A stretch of DNA of 64,000 nt from Thalassobacillus pellis (lineage in GTDB: Bacteria > Bacillota > Bacilli > Bacillales > Halobacillaceae). Shown piece by piece: positions 46,903 through 55,906 of the stretch (position 1 is the first letter of the stretch; each line of letters opens with the position of its first letter). Both the position numbers and the translations under genes were made by a program. Location of the stretch: the NCBI RefSeq assembly GCF_016908295.1, contig NZ_JAFBDO010000003.1, forward strand, positions 186,001 through 250,000, given 5' to 3'. The notes beneath the pieces were generated by a model. It had not been told where the DNA came from and ran no database searches. It saw only the letters and a list, made by a program, of their open reading frames with translations.

Positions 46903-47036
46903 ATCAGCGGAACATGGGCCAGAATGAGCGGAATGAAGCCGTTATCAGCTGACGGAAGCGAGAAATCAGCGGACGGAGGCAGGAAATCAGTGGACGGGGC
47001 AAGAAAAGTAGCGGAGTGAAAAATAGAATCAGCGGA
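46903..47036. repeat. tandem ATCAGCGGA repeats, long array
   Basis: Seven versions of ATCAGCGGA start at about 46903, 46924, 46944, 46964, 46985, 47007 and 47027, spaced 20-22 bases, about two helical turns. AAATCAGCGGACGGAGGCAG is shared with 4443-4462. The rest of the gap 46766-47134 shows no gene; 46766-46900 holds further G/C-rich repeat-like DNA. Confidence 0.8.
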
Positions 47037-47134
47037 ACTAGAATCTGGTTTTTTTAAAGGAATCCGTCATGAAAAGTTTGTATAGGTTTATAGACTGTTT
47101 CTTTTGGAAAGAAGGCAGTTAAGGAGGAAGAGTA

Positions 47135-47875
47135 ATGTTAAAAAATAAAACGGCTCTCGTAACTGGTGGCGCAAATGGCATAGGAAAAGCAATTGTGGAG
47201 GAATTTGCAAGGAATGGTTTTTCCGTAATTTTCATTGATAAGGATAAGGAAATGGGGCAGGAGGTCTGTCGTAAAGGGAAAGAGCAGGGATGCCAGATAG
47301 AATTCAAGCATTGTGATGTATCTGATCCTATTGACGTGGAGAAAATCTTTACGGAAATTAAAGATGATTATGACAGTATCGATGTTTTAGTCAATAATGC
47401 AGGCATATCGAAATTTAAAAATTTTTGGGAGATGAAAGTGACTGACTGGGACGAAGTAATTTCCACTAATTTAAGCAGCATCTTTTATATTACTAAAGAA
47501 GCAGCTTTAATGATGAAAGAAAGAGGAGGCAGCATTATCAATATCGCCTCTACAAGAGCGGCGATGTCAGAACCTGATACGGAAGCTTATTCGGCAAGCA
47601 AAGGGGGGATAGTTGCCCTTACTCATGCACTTGCAATGACCTTGAGTGAGAACTATATTCGCGTAAATAGCATAAGTCCTGGATGGATTCAGACAGAAAA
47701 CTACGACAGTCTGAGAGAAAAGGATCACTTCCAGCATCCCTCGAAAAGGGTTGGCAAGCCAGAAGATATTGCCAAAGCCTGTATGTTTTTAAGTAAAGAA
47801 GAAAATGATTTCATGAATGGTGAAAATTTAGTGATAGATGGGGGGATGACAAGAAAAATGATATATGAGCATTGA
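47135..47875 (+). CDS. short-chain dehydrogenase/reductase
   Basis: A 246-residue SDR enzyme. The nucleotide motif TGGANGIGKA (TGxxxGxG), NNAG, the catalytic Ser in NIASTRAAM and YxxxK in YSASKGG are all present, with PGWIQTE after. The acidic residue after strand 2 (FIDKDKE) favours NAD+ over NADP+. AAGGAGG precedes ATG 47135. It stands alone. A sugar dehydrogenase role, for example the missing xylose dehydrogenase, is conceivable because Caulobacter XylB is an SDR, but nothing in the sequence fixes the substrate. Confidence 0.87.
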   Translation: MLKNKTALVTGGANGIGKAIVEEFARNGFSVIFIDKDKEMGQEVCRKGKEQGCQIEFKHCDVSDPIDVEKIFTEIKDDYDSIDVLVNNAGISKFKNFWEMKVTDWDEVISTNLSSIFYITKEAALMMKERGGSIINIASTRAAMSEPDTEAYSASKGGIVALTHALAMTLSENYIRVNSISPGWIQTENYDSLREKDHFQHPSKRVGKPEDIAKACMFLSKEENDFMNGENLVIDGGMTRKMIYEH

Positions 47876-48069
47876 AGTCATTTATAGATGAAAGAAAACC
47901 AGTATGCCATAAAATTCATATGGAAAGTTAATGGCAACACGGTTGGTAAAAGTATCATGAACTTTAAACTAAAATGAATCCTACTACAAGAGTAAATGGC
48001 TGTCCGCATAAAAACCTCCATTTAGGGTAATGAAAATAGGACAAGCTAAGTTTAGTGGAGGGATTAAAG

Positions 48070-48537
48070 ATGCAAAAGATGAACCGCGGAATTGTCACGG
48101 CGTTATCATCTATCGGTATAGCGCAAGCATTAAAAATACTGACCCATAAAAGGCTGACAGGAGAGTGGGATTTCAGACAGGTGGCTACTACAGGCGGCAT
48201 GCCAAGCTCCCATTCTGCAGGGGTTTCCGCTTTAACTACGTATATTGCTTCCAATAAGGGAAGTCGTCACACGGAAACAGCACTTGCTACGGTATTTGGT
48301 GTCATCGTCATGTATGACGCCCAGGGAATCCGCCGTCATACCGGGGAGATAGCTCAATTAGTAAATGATTTGGAAGACAATTTCGCAGCGATATCAGGAG
48401 ACTTTCCGAGCTTTGAATTTGTGGAGCGGGAGAAGGAATTGAAGGAATTATTGGGCCACCAGCCTATCGAGGTTCTCGGGGGAGCTTTGTTGGGAGGAAT
48501 ACTAGGATTTCTCTCGGCAAAATTAGAAAATAAATAG
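48070..48537 (+). CDS. divergent PAP2 family membrane protein (YuiD-like)
   Basis: A 155-residue protein of the DUF212/divergent PAP2 family. It carries GGMPSSHSAGVSAL, an acid-phosphatase-like PSSH motif, and MYDAQGIRRHTGEIAQLVN, which is typical of YuiD. Hydrophobic helices surround these. I choose ATG 48070, with GGAGGG seven bases before; GTG 48055 is in frame but overlaps the ribosome binding site. The phosphatase activity of this family is unproven. It ends at a strong hairpin. Confidence 0.88.
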   Translation: MQKMNRGIVTALSSIGIAQALKILTHKRLTGEWDFRQVATTGGMPSSHSAGVSALTTYIASNKGSRHTETALATVFGVIVMYDAQGIRRHTGEIAQLVNDLEDNFAAISGDFPSFEFVEREKELKELLGHQPIEVLGGALLGGILGFLSAKLENK

Positions 48538-48544
48538 CCCATGT

Positions 48545-48582
48545 AAAGATGGTTTCTGATTGAATCAGAAATCATCTTTTTT
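48545..48582 (+). terminator. terminator after the YuiD-like gene
   Basis: AAGATGGTTTCTGATT pairs with AATCAGAAATCATCTT, followed by T residues. Confidence 0.88.
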
Positions 48583-48589
48583 GCTTTCC

Positions 48590-48643
48590 TTGATTTTCAT
48601 GCTCACCAGGTTATAATGAAATAAATGTTTCGTAAATTTATTT
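48590..48643 (+). promoter_or_regulatory. promoter and inverted-repeat operator of the aminotransferase/RpiR operon
   Basis: TTGATT (48590-48595), 16 bases and TATAAT (48612-48617) form the promoter. AAATAAAT-N9-ATTTATTT (48619-48643) directly follows and is a perfect inverted repeat, a likely binding site for the RpiR protein encoded in the same operon. Confidence 0.65.
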
Positions 48644-48680
48644 TTATGAAGCAATTATTACCTATTGGTGGTGATGAGAA

Positions 48681-50057
48681 ATGAATTCAGCAGCTCAAAA
48701 GGAATACATGGCAAAAACACAGCGCTCCAGAGAATTTTCCGCAGAAGCTAAAAAGGTGATGCCTGGGGGAGTTACTGCAAATATCAAATCTTTTGATCCG
48801 TACCCGGCCATTATGAAAAAAGGAAAAGGGGCTTGGTTATACGATGTAGACGGAAACGAGTACATCGACTACCTCCTTTCCTATGGGGCATTGATGCTGG
48901 GGCATGGCCACCCGGTGGTCAAAAAAGCAATCCACAATCAGATGGAGGAAGATGGAACAAACTTATTCGGTACGCCGCATCATTTGGAAATCGAAATGGG
49001 AAAGAAGCTGCAGGAGTTATATCCAAGTATGGAATTGCTCCGCTACACTAATTCGGGTACAGAAGCTACACTGCTTTCCATCAGAATAGCAAAAGCCTAC
49101 ACGGGCAAACAGAAGATTGCAAAATTCGAAGGACATTATCATGGCGGATACAATGAAGTATTACTAAGCGTAAACCCTCCTGTCCATGAGGCAGGTCCGG
49201 AAAGTGAACCCAAAGCTGTTCCGGAATCAAAAGGATTAGAGGCGTTTCATGAAGAGAGCACGATTGTGCTTCCGTTTAACGATCTGGAAGCGGCTGCTGA
49301 AATACTGTCTTATAGAAAGGATGAGCTGGCTGCTGTCATGTTGGAGCCGGTACAGGGAGGGTTTATTCCAGCCGAGCAATCCTTTATGGAAGGTCTCCGG
49401 AAGATCACCGAAGAGATGGATATTCTGCTCATTTTTGATGAAGTGAAGACTGGTTTCCGATTAGGATTGGGTGGTGCCCAGGAAATGTACAGAGTGAAGC
49501 CAGATATGACTGCTCTCGGTAAAGTTGTGGGGGGAGGATTCCCGGTCGGTATGGTCGGAGGAAGAAAAGATGTCATGATGGTGACCGCTCCAGCTGCGTC
49601 ATCAGATGTCTTTGATGCCAGTCAAAGTACAAAATCGAATGCAAAGGATGTCTTATTCCATAGTGGTACCTACAATGGCCACCCAACGATATTGGCTGCC
49701 GGCCTCGCTACGATCAGGCATTTGGAGCAGGAACTCAATCATGTGTATGAGGTCACAGAGCGTTTAAAAAATGGCATCACTGACTTATTTGCACAGCATG
49801 GCATTTCCATAAAAACCGTGGGAAAAGGCTCCATTTTCAATGTTGTTATTACAGAGCAAGAAGAGATTAAAAATTATCGCCAGCTGCAACAGGCTGATTT
49901 TGCACTAAGAAAAGAAATAGATTTTCGCTTGCTAGCGGAAGGAATATATACTAAACCACTGAACCGTTACAGCGTTTCAACCGTTCATGGTGAGAAAGAA
50001 GTCAATCGGACATTGAATGCGTATGAAAAAGTATTGGAACAAATTTTTAGAAAGTAG
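48681..50057 (+). CDS. class III aminotransferase, glutamate-1-semialdehyde aminomutase-like
   Basis: A 458-residue PLP enzyme similar to HemL/GsaB. Visible are the N-terminal VMPGGVTANIKSFDPYP, LRYTNSGTEATLLSIRIAKA, the PLP-Asp motif LLIFDEVKTGFRLG and the Schiff-base Lys in TALGKVVGGGFPVGMVGG. It is about 25 residues longer than HemL and sits with an RpiR regulator rather than with haem genes, so it is probably a catabolic transaminase or aminomutase and not the tetrapyrrole enzyme. GGTGGTGAT precedes ATG 48681. The substrate is unknown. Confidence 0.82.
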   Translation: MNSAAQKEYMAKTQRSREFSAEAKKVMPGGVTANIKSFDPYPAIMKKGKGAWLYDVDGNEYIDYLLSYGALMLGHGHPVVKKAIHNQMEEDGTNLFGTPHHLEIEMGKKLQELYPSMELLRYTNSGTEATLLSIRIAKAYTGKQKIAKFEGHYHGGYNEVLLSVNPPVHEAGPESEPKAVPESKGLEAFHEESTIVLPFNDLEAAAEILSYRKDELAAVMLEPVQGGFIPAEQSFMEGLRKITEEMDILLIFDEVKTGFRLGLGGAQEMYRVKPDMTALGKVVGGGFPVGMVGGRKDVMMVTAPAASSDVFDASQSTKSNAKDVLFHSGTYNGHPTILAAGLATIRHLEQELNHVYEVTERLKNGITDLFAQHGISIKTVGKGSIFNVVITEQEEIKNYRQLQQADFALRKEIDFRLLAEGIYTKPLNRYSVSTVHGEKEVNRTLNAYEKVLEQIFRK

Positions 50058-50066
50058 GCAGCAGCC

Positions 50067-50918
50067 ATGTCGAATATTTATCAGCATATTGCTGAGGTAA
50101 TGAATACCATGAGTAAGTCACAAGTAAAAGTAGCTCGTTATATATTAGAGAATCCAAATACCGTTTCATTTTTAACAGTTGGTAAACTGGCAAAAGTGAC
50201 AGAAGTCAGCGAAGCAACGGTTGTAAGGTTCGCGAACTTCCTGGGGTTTTCAGGGTATTCGGAGTTGCAGCAAAGTATACAGGAATCCGTCCAGCAGCAA
50301 CTTTCCACTACAGAAAGACTGAAGATGTCGCAAGAAGTGTATAACGAAAGGGAAAAAGGAGTCCGCGAAGTTTTTTATGATGATATCGATAATATCAAAG
50401 CGACCATGGAGGAAATAGATCAAGAGAAATTCCAGGAAGCAGTGAACCATTTGGTAAGTGCCAATAACATCTATATTATCGCTAATCGCAGTGCAAAATC
50501 ATTAGGTGTTTTCCTTCATTATTACCTTGATATGATGCTTGATAATGTGGAACTACTCCATTCCACAGAAAATGGGGCAGAGCGTTTACATCAATTAGAC
50601 CAGAATGATGTCGTGTTTGGTATAAGCTTTGCCCGCTATACAAACAGCACGGTCGAGATGTTCGCTTATGCAAAAGAAAAGAAGGCTAAAACCATTGCGC
50701 TCACAGACAACCTGTTATCCCCGCTTTTTCCACAAGCAGATATTTCATTATTGGCGAAGAGCCGAATGCCGACAGTAATTGATTCATTCGCAGCACCATT
50801 AAGTGTGCTGAACGCCTTAATAACAGCTGTAAGTAAAGAAAGACAGGAATGCTTTCATGAGCGGCTAGATGCCCTGGAAGACATATGGAGTAAATTCGAT
50901 GTTTTTTATAACAAATAG
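50067..50918 (+). CDS. MurR/RpiR family regulator
   Basis: A 283-residue regulator. The N-terminal HTH_6 domain is QVKVARYILENPNTVSFLTVGKLAKVTEVSEATVVRFANFLGFSGYSELQ. A C-terminal SIS domain follows (IYIIANRSAKSLGVFLHYYL...KKAKTIALTDN), which in relatives binds phosphosugars or amino compounds. It starts nine bases after the aminotransferase gene, so it should regulate that gene through the inverted repeat at 48619. It ends at a perfect bidirectional hairpin. Confidence 0.9.
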   Translation: MSNIYQHIAEVMNTMSKSQVKVARYILENPNTVSFLTVGKLAKVTEVSEATVVRFANFLGFSGYSELQQSIQESVQQQLSTTERLKMSQEVYNEREKGVREVFYDDIDNIKATMEEIDQEKFQEAVNHLVSANNIYIIANRSAKSLGVFLHYYLDMMLDNVELLHSTENGAERLHQLDQNDVVFGISFARYTNSTVEMFAYAKEKKAKTIALTDNLLSPLFPQADISLLAKSRMPTVIDSFAAPLSVLNALITAVSKERQECFHERLDALEDIWSKFDVFYNK

Positions 50919-50940
50919 CAAGAAGCTGGGGCATAATGAA

Positions 50941-50978
50941 GAACAGCCGAACAATAGTTTAAATTGTTCGGCTGTTCT
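50941..50978. terminator. bidirectional terminator between rpiR-like and xylR genes
   Basis: GAACAGCCGAACAAT pairs perfectly with ATTGTTCGGCTGTTC. Confidence 0.92.
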
Positions 50979-50993
50979 ATTTGTACATCTTTT

Positions 50994-52184
50994 TTAATTC
51001 GTAACTGTTTGCTCAAGCCCATTTTCCAAAAATCTTTGCGTAATGAATGCAGCCATTCCCATAGGGGATGCGTGAGTGGACAATTGCGAATACGTTACAT
51101 GGATGTCTTCCTGGTTGAACCCCATTGTCTGGGCCTGCAGCCTTTCAGTAATAACTGGTTCCAGCCATTTTCTGGCCATCACTAAGCGATTACCAATAAT
51201 GACTTGTTCAGGGTTGAAGGTGTTGACCAAATTCAAAATGCCTTCAGCCAGGTATTTACCTGCGTGTTCAAAAAGACTGATTACCTTTGAATCACCATTC
51301 TCGGCATGCTCTACCAACTGTTCGAGGGTGATTGGCTGGGACTTTGATGTTTCCAGTCCAAGAGAACGTGCTTCTTCCAAGATTGCCTGCTCAGAAGCAT
51401 ACAGTTCCCAGCAGCCTTTTCGCCCGCAGCGACATTGTTTTCCATCCACATCAATCACCATGTGACCAATTTCTCCGGAATACCCTTTGGTACCTCGGTA
51501 GAGAGAATCGTTCAATATCAATCCGGCACCTACACCGATACCTGCACTTATATAGATGAGGTTCTCGCGTATTTCTTCTGTGCCATAGAGCTTAACTCCA
51601 TAAGCACCGGCATTCGCCTCATTTTCAATCAGTATCGGGAGCGAAAATTCTCTTTCCAGTATTTCTTTAAGGGGAACATTATTCCAGCCCAGGTTAGGCG
51701 CTAGTAATACATTGCCATCGTGGTCGACAATCCCCGGGACGCCTACTCCAATACCAACGATTCCATTCGGGCTGTCCGGTGCAGCGGCTGAGAGGTTCCG
51801 GATCATGTCTTTCATCTTGTCGATGATTGCTTCTAATGACAATTGATGAAAGCTGATTTTCTGCTTTTCCACTATTTGACCTTTCAAGTCAGTCAAAATC
51901 CCCAACATATAATTAACACCAAGATCGATACCTATTGAATAACCTGCACGGTGGTTAAAGAGTAAAATAACAGGTTTTCGTCCGCCTCTCGATTCACCCA
52001 TACCAGATTCACTGATCAATTTATCATCGAGCAGTTCACTGACAAGTGATGAAACTGTCCCACGGTTCAGCCCGGCTTTTTGCGATATAGCAGCACGGGA
52101 AATAGGTGCATGGTTGCGGATCATACGTAAAACAATTGATTTATTGATTTTTTTCACTAACTTCTGGTTGCCTGTTTCTGGCAT
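50994..52184 (-). CDS. xylR: xylose operon repressor XylR (ROK family)
   Basis: A 396-residue ROK repressor. The N-terminal winged helix includes SRAAISQKAGLNRGTVSSLVSEL. The ROK sugar domain has SIGIDLGVNYMLGILTDLKG, GIGVGVPGIVD and the zinc-binding signature CRCGRKGCWELYAS. It is divergent from xylA and aligns well with B. subtilis XylR (KKINKSIVLRMIRNHAPISRAA). ATG 52184 has GAGGAG ten bases upstream; ATG 52202 would overlap it. It should bind the boxes before xylA and before the sugar ABC operon and release them with D-xylose. Confidence 0.93.
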   Translation of the reverse strand: MPETGNQKLVKKINKSIVLRMIRNHAPISRAAISQKAGLNRGTVSSLVSELLDDKLISESGMGESRGGRKPVILLFNHRAGYSIGIDLGVNYMLGILTDLKGQIVEKQKISFHQLSLEAIIDKMKDMIRNLSAAAPDSPNGIVGIGVGVPGIVDHDGNVLLAPNLGWNNVPLKEILEREFSLPILIENEANAGAYGVKLYGTEEIRENLIYISAGIGVGAGLILNDSLYRGTKGYSGEIGHMVIDVDGKQCRCGRKGCWELYASEQAILEEARSLGLETSKSQPITLEQLVEHAENGDSKVISLFEHAGKYLAEGILNLVNTFNPEQVIIGNRLVMARKWLEPVITERLQAQTMGFNQEDIHVTYSQLSTHASPMGMAAFITQRFLENGLEQTVTN

Positions 52185-52275
52185 CTGTATTTCTCTCCTC
52201 ATAAAACAGCTATTCCCCTTATTATAAACATTATGGCCTATTTCTTCATCGTCTAAATAAAAATCTGTATTATCT

Positions 52276-52327
52276 AGTATAAACTTTGTTCATTAAATAG
52301 ACAAACAAAGAAGAAAAATGATATAAT
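52276..52327. promoter_or_regulatory. divergent xylR/xylA promoters over a XylR box
   Basis: Minus strand: TTGTCT (52304-52299), 17 bases, TATACT (52281-52276) for xylR. Plus strand: TAGACA (52298-52303), 18 bases, TATAAT (52322-52327) for xylA. The box CTTTGTT-N13-AACAAAG (52284-52310) overlaps both, so XylR should repress both xylA and itself. Confidence 0.78.
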
Positions 52328-52384
52328 TCAGACAACGAGAAAAGATGCATTTGCTTCTATCCTTATTACGAAAGGGGAGATTTT

Positions 52385-52398
52385 TGAAAGCGTTAACA
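52385..52398 (+). promoter_or_regulatory. cre site of xylAB
   Basis: TGAAAGCGTTAACA matches TGWAANCGNTNWCA perfectly, about 55 bases before xylA in the leader. Confidence 0.88.
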
Positions 52399-52452
52399 GT
52401 CTTCGTTGGTAGCTTTTACATATTTCATGAAAAATAAGGAGGAATAAACGTA

Positions 52453-53787
52453 ATGAGTTATTTTAATCAGGTTAACAAAGTAAGCTTTGAAGGAGCAGAT
52501 TCGAAGAACCCATTTTCGTATAAGCATTATAACCCGAAAGAAACCGTCGCTGGTAAGACGATGGAGGAACATCTCCGATTTTCCGTCGCATACTGGCATA
52601 CCTTTACAGCTGATGGGGCCGATCCGTTCGGGGCAGGAAATATGCAGCGCCCTTGGAATCATCTTCAGGGAATGGACCTGGCCAAAGCACGTGTCGAGGC
52701 GGCATTTGAACTATTTGAAAAATTGGATGTGCCATTTTTCTGTTTCCACGATGTTGATGTGGCACCGGAGGGAGACACGCTTGCTGAATCGAACCGTAAT
52801 CTGGATGAAATTGTCGCAATGATAAAAGATTACATGAAAACCAGTAAGACGAAGCTGTTGTGGAATACCGCCAATATGTTTACACACCCACGCTTTGTAC
52901 ATGGGGCAGCTACCTCAAATAATGCGGACGTATTTGCCTATGCAGCCGCAAAGGTGAAAAAAGGTTTGGAAGTCGGTAAAGAGCTCGGTGGGGAAAACTA
53001 TGTTTTTTGGGGCGGCCGTGAAGGTTATGAGACATTGTTGAACACGGACCTCAAGCTCGAACTTGATAACCTTGGCAGGTTCTATCATATGGCTATTGAT
53101 TACGCAAAGGAAATCGGCTTTGACGGGCAATTCCTGATTGAACCGAAGCCGAAGGAGCCAACCAAGCACCAATACGACTTTGATGTGGCAAGCGGGCTGG
53201 CATTTTTACAAAAATATGATCTGACGGATCACTTCAAATTCAATATTGAAGCAAACCATGCGACGCTCGCGGGCCACACCTTTGAACACGAGCTTCGTTA
53301 TGCAAGAGTAAATGACATGCTTGGATCTGTCGATGCTAACCAAGGGGACACCCTGCTTGGATGGGATACAGACGAATTCCCGACAGACTTGTATTCTACT
53401 ACTCTGGCAATGTATGAAATATTGAAAAACGGTGGTCTTGGAAAAGGCGGCTTGAACTTTGATGCAAAGGTTCGCAGGGGTTCTTTCGAAGCTGACGACA
53501 TTCTTTATTCCCATGTTGCCGGTATGGACAGTTTTGCTATTGGTTTGAAGGTGGCACAACGGTTAATCGATGACGGTGTTCTTGACGATTTTGTCTCCGA
53601 AAGGTACAGCAGCTTTACGGAAGGGATTGGAAAACAGGTAGTTGATGGAGAAACAGATTTTCATGCCCTTGAACAGCATGCGTTACAGCTTGGAGAAATC
53701 GAAAATCGTTCCGGGCGTCAGGAATGGCTCAAATCCGTTTTGAATCAATATCTATTGAATGTCAACGCAACTGTCGGAGCTAAATGA
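52453..53787 (+). CDS. xylA: xylose isomerase
   Basis: A 444-residue class II xylose isomerase converting D-xylose to D-xylulose. The metal- and substrate-binding signatures [33 protein letters not shown] and [19 protein letters not shown] are intact, and the N-terminal [11 protein letters not shown]-type segment ([20 protein letters not shown]) matches. AAGGAGG precedes ATG 52453. It is the first gene of xylAB, under XylR and CcpA control. A hairpin separates it from xylB. Confidence 0.97.
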   Translation: MSYFNQVNKVSFEGADSKNPFSYKHYNPKETVAGKTMEEHLRFSVAYWHTFTADGADPFGAGNMQRPWNHLQGMDLAKARVEAAFELFEKLDVPFFCFHDVDVAPEGDTLAESNRNLDEIVAMIKDYMKTSKTKLLWNTANMFTHPRFVHGAATSNNADVFAYAAAKVKKGLEVGKELGGENYVFWGGREGYETLLNTDLKLELDNLGRFYHMAIDYAKEIGFDGQFLIEPKPKEPTKHQYDFDVASGLAFLQKYDLTDHFKFNIEANHATLAGHTFEHELRYARVNDMLGSVDANQGDTLLGWDTDEFPTDLYSTTLAMYEILKNGGLGKGGLNFDAKVRRGSFEADDILYSHVAGMDSFAIGLKVAQRLIDDGVLDDFVSERYSSFTEGIGKQVVDGETDFHALEQHALQLGEIENRSGRQEWLKSVLNQYLLNVNATVGAK

Positions 53788-53792
53788 TGTTA

Positions 53793-53822
53793 GAAAAGCG
53801 CTCACACTATTGAGCGCTTTTC
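53793..53822 (+). terminator. internal hairpin between xylA and xylB
   Basis: GAAAAGCGCTCA pairs with TGAGCGCTTTTC. The T run is short, so partial read-through to xylB is likely. Confidence 0.75.
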
Positions 53823-53850
53823 CCATGTAATTTCATAGAAAGGATGGTAG

Positions 53851-55350
53851 ATGATGAAGTATGTACTGGGAATTGATCTAGGGACAAGTGCCGTGAAGGT
53901 GCTGCTAGTCAATCAGGAAGGGGAAATTGAGCAGGAAGTATCAAAATCCTATCCTTTAATTCACGAAAAATCCGGTTACAGTGAGCAGAACCCTGAGGAG
54001 TGGGTGAACAAAACCCTGGAAGCGCTAAAAGAGCTTACAGAATCCTTTGATGGAGATATTGATAAAATAGAAGGAGTAAGTTTTGCCGGCCAAATGCATG
54101 GGCTAGTATTGCTGGATAGTAATCAAGATATTATTCGAAATGCGATTTTGTGGAATGATACCCGCACAACGAAGCAATGCCAGCATATTTATGACGAACT
54201 TGGAGAGAAGAAACTATTGGCCATTACAAAGAATCCGGCACTTGAAGGTTTTACATTACCTAAATTGCTCTGGGTAAAGGAAAACGAGGCTGAGAATTTC
54301 AGTAAAGCGGCGACGTTTCTCCTGCCAAAAGATTATTTACGATTCCGCCTGACAGGAAAAATCCACAGCGAATTCTCGGATGCGGCAGGCACGCTGTTGC
54401 TTGATGTTGCTGAACAGACATGGAGTAATGAAATGTGTGAAACATTCGGAATCACCAAAGACATGTGCCCGGAGCTTGTACATTCAGGAGACTTTGTAGG
54501 AAACCTCTCAGAAGAAACCGCTCAAGTGACAGGACTCTCTTCTTCTACGAAAGTTTTTGCCGGCGGTGCGGACAATGCCTGTGGAGCCATAGGTTCAGGA
54601 GTGTTATCAGAAGGGAAAACGATGTGCAGTATTGGAACTTCCGGAGTTGTTCTGTCATATGAACCGTCAGCTGACCTTGATTTTGAGGGAAAGGTCCACT
54701 ATTTCAATCATGGAAAAGCAGATGCCTTTTATACTATGGGCGTCACACTGGCGGCTGGCCACAGCTTAAATTGGTTCAAAGACACCTTTGCTGCTGAAGA
54801 AAGTTTTGAAAGTCTGATGGAAGGAACTGAGGAAATCCCAATAGGAGCAAACGGACTACTGTTTACACCATACATATCGGGAGAGCGAACGCCCCACGCA
54901 GATGCGAATGTCCGAGGAAGCTTCATCGGCATGGACAGCTCCCATACAAAAAAAGATTTCGTACGCGCAGTCATGGAAGGAATCACTTTTTCTTTAAATG
55001 ATTCGATTGAAATCTTCAGAGAAAACGGAAAAACCGTCAAGTCGATTGTCTCCATTGGCGGCGGTGCAAAAAACAAAGCATGGCTGCAAATACAGGCAGA
55101 TATTTTCAACGCTCAAATAATCCGCCTCTCGAGCGAACAGGGGCCAGGCATGGGAGCGGCTATGTTAGCAGCCTACGGCAGTGATATTTTTGCTTCATTA
55201 GATGAATGTGCTCAAACATTCCTTTCTGAAAAGGACACCTTTGATCCTATCCCCAAAAACGTGGAAAAATACCAAAATCTTTACCAGTTGTACCGGCAAG
55301 TTTATCAACAAACCCATGAACTTAGCCGCAGTTTAGGCGAGTTCAGATAA
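53851..55350 (+). CDS. xylB: xylulokinase
   Basis: A 499-residue FGGY-family kinase phosphorylating D-xylulose for the pentose phosphate pathway. Phosphate-binding KYVLGIDLGTSAVKVLLVN, the catalytic region FAGQMHGLVLLD...ILWNDTRTTKQC and the C-terminal SIGGGAKNKAWLQIQADIF are present. Two consecutive ATG codons (53851, 53854) follow GAAAGGATGG; the second would match B. subtilis XylB, which begins MKYV. It is the last gene of xylAB and is followed by a small ORF and a terminator. Confidence 0.96.
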   Translation: MMKYVLGIDLGTSAVKVLLVNQEGEIEQEVSKSYPLIHEKSGYSEQNPEEWVNKTLEALKELTESFDGDIDKIEGVSFAGQMHGLVLLDSNQDIIRNAILWNDTRTTKQCQHIYDELGEKKLLAITKNPALEGFTLPKLLWVKENEAENFSKAATFLLPKDYLRFRLTGKIHSEFSDAAGTLLLDVAEQTWSNEMCETFGITKDMCPELVHSGDFVGNLSEETAQVTGLSSSTKVFAGGADNACGAIGSGVLSEGKTMCSIGTSGVVLSYEPSADLDFEGKVHYFNHGKADAFYTMGVTLAAGHSLNWFKDTFAAEESFESLMEGTEEIPIGANGLLFTPYISGERTPHADANVRGSFIGMDSSHTKKDFVRAVMEGITFSLNDSIEIFRENGKTVKSIVSIGGGAKNKAWLQIQADIFNAQIIRLSSEQGPGMGAAMLAAYGSDIFASLDECAQTFLSEKDTFDPIPKNVEKYQNLYQLYRQVYQQTHELSRSLGEFR

Positions 55351-55414
55351 ATGGGGTATAATTTTTGAATTTCGGGTAAGCTAATGTTCATCAACTATGT
55401 CAGGAGATGAATAT

Positions 55415-55552
55415 ATGACTGAATCAGAACAAAAAGCTGCTAAACCCCAGGCGGAAAACTCGATGGGCAAGGAGCAGAAGCATAATAAAAAAGACGAAAA
55501 AATTCACTCTGAAAAGATCCGGTACGATAACGCTGATAAGATTTATGAATGA
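55415..55552 (+). CDS. small hydrophilic protein
   Basis: A 45-residue ORF with CAGGAG before ATG 55415. The protein is strongly charged (Lys/Glu/Asp-rich, for example KEQKHNKKDEKIHSEKIRYD) with no hydrophobic core, so it is probably disordered. It lies 64 bases after xylB and before the terminator at 55661, so it may be cotranscribed. No family is recognised. Confidence 0.5.
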   Translation: MTESEQKAAKPQAENSMGKEQKHNKKDEKIHSEKIRYDNADKIYE

Positions 55553-55660
55553 TTAAACTGTCCTAAGACACTGGAATGAAACTACAAAAGCAAACAAAAG
55601 ATGAACAATAAAAAACCTTTAAATGGAAGATTTAGAGCGTAGTCAATATCCTTAGACTCC

Positions 55661-55695
55661 AACCCGAACAATGTTACCAATTGTTCGGGTTTTCC
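55661..55695 (+). terminator. terminator after the xylB region
   Basis: AACCCGAACAAT pairs with ATTGTTCGGGTT, then TTCCTTT. Confidence 0.82.
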
Positions 55696-55838
55696 TTTGA
55701 TAAGCATCTTTGCTTCAGCTCTTTTTGATGAGGTAAAGCAAGGAAAGGTTGAGCAGGGGATGTACGATGAATTCATCGGAACGCCAAATTTATGCTGCAA
55801 TAGGTTCTTATCTGCAGATGATTTATCTGAATAGTGAA
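55696..55838 (+). other. possible coding remnant
   Basis: One plus frame is open from the TTG at 55698, reading SIFASALFDEVKQGKVEQG then MYDEFIGTPNLCCNRFLSAD and a stop at about 55835. Composition looks protein-like, but no ribosome binding site precedes it and it follows a terminator directly. It may be a decayed 3' end of a gene. The rest of the gap to 55906 shows nothing. Confidence 0.25.
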
Positions 55839-55906
55839 ACAAATAGTGGGGTTAAATCGTATAATAGTGAGAGGAAGCTTTATATATAAGAGGAGGTTTA
55901 AAATTT

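Noticed and set aside
46903-47036. CRISPR-like array
   Set aside because: Repeat units are only about 10 bases, spacers about 11 bases and degenerate, with no cas genes; it is a short-motif array.
48681-50057. Calling the aminotransferase hemL
   Set aside because: It is longer than HemL and is coupled to an RpiR regulator with no tetrapyrrole genes nearby, so the specific name is not supported.
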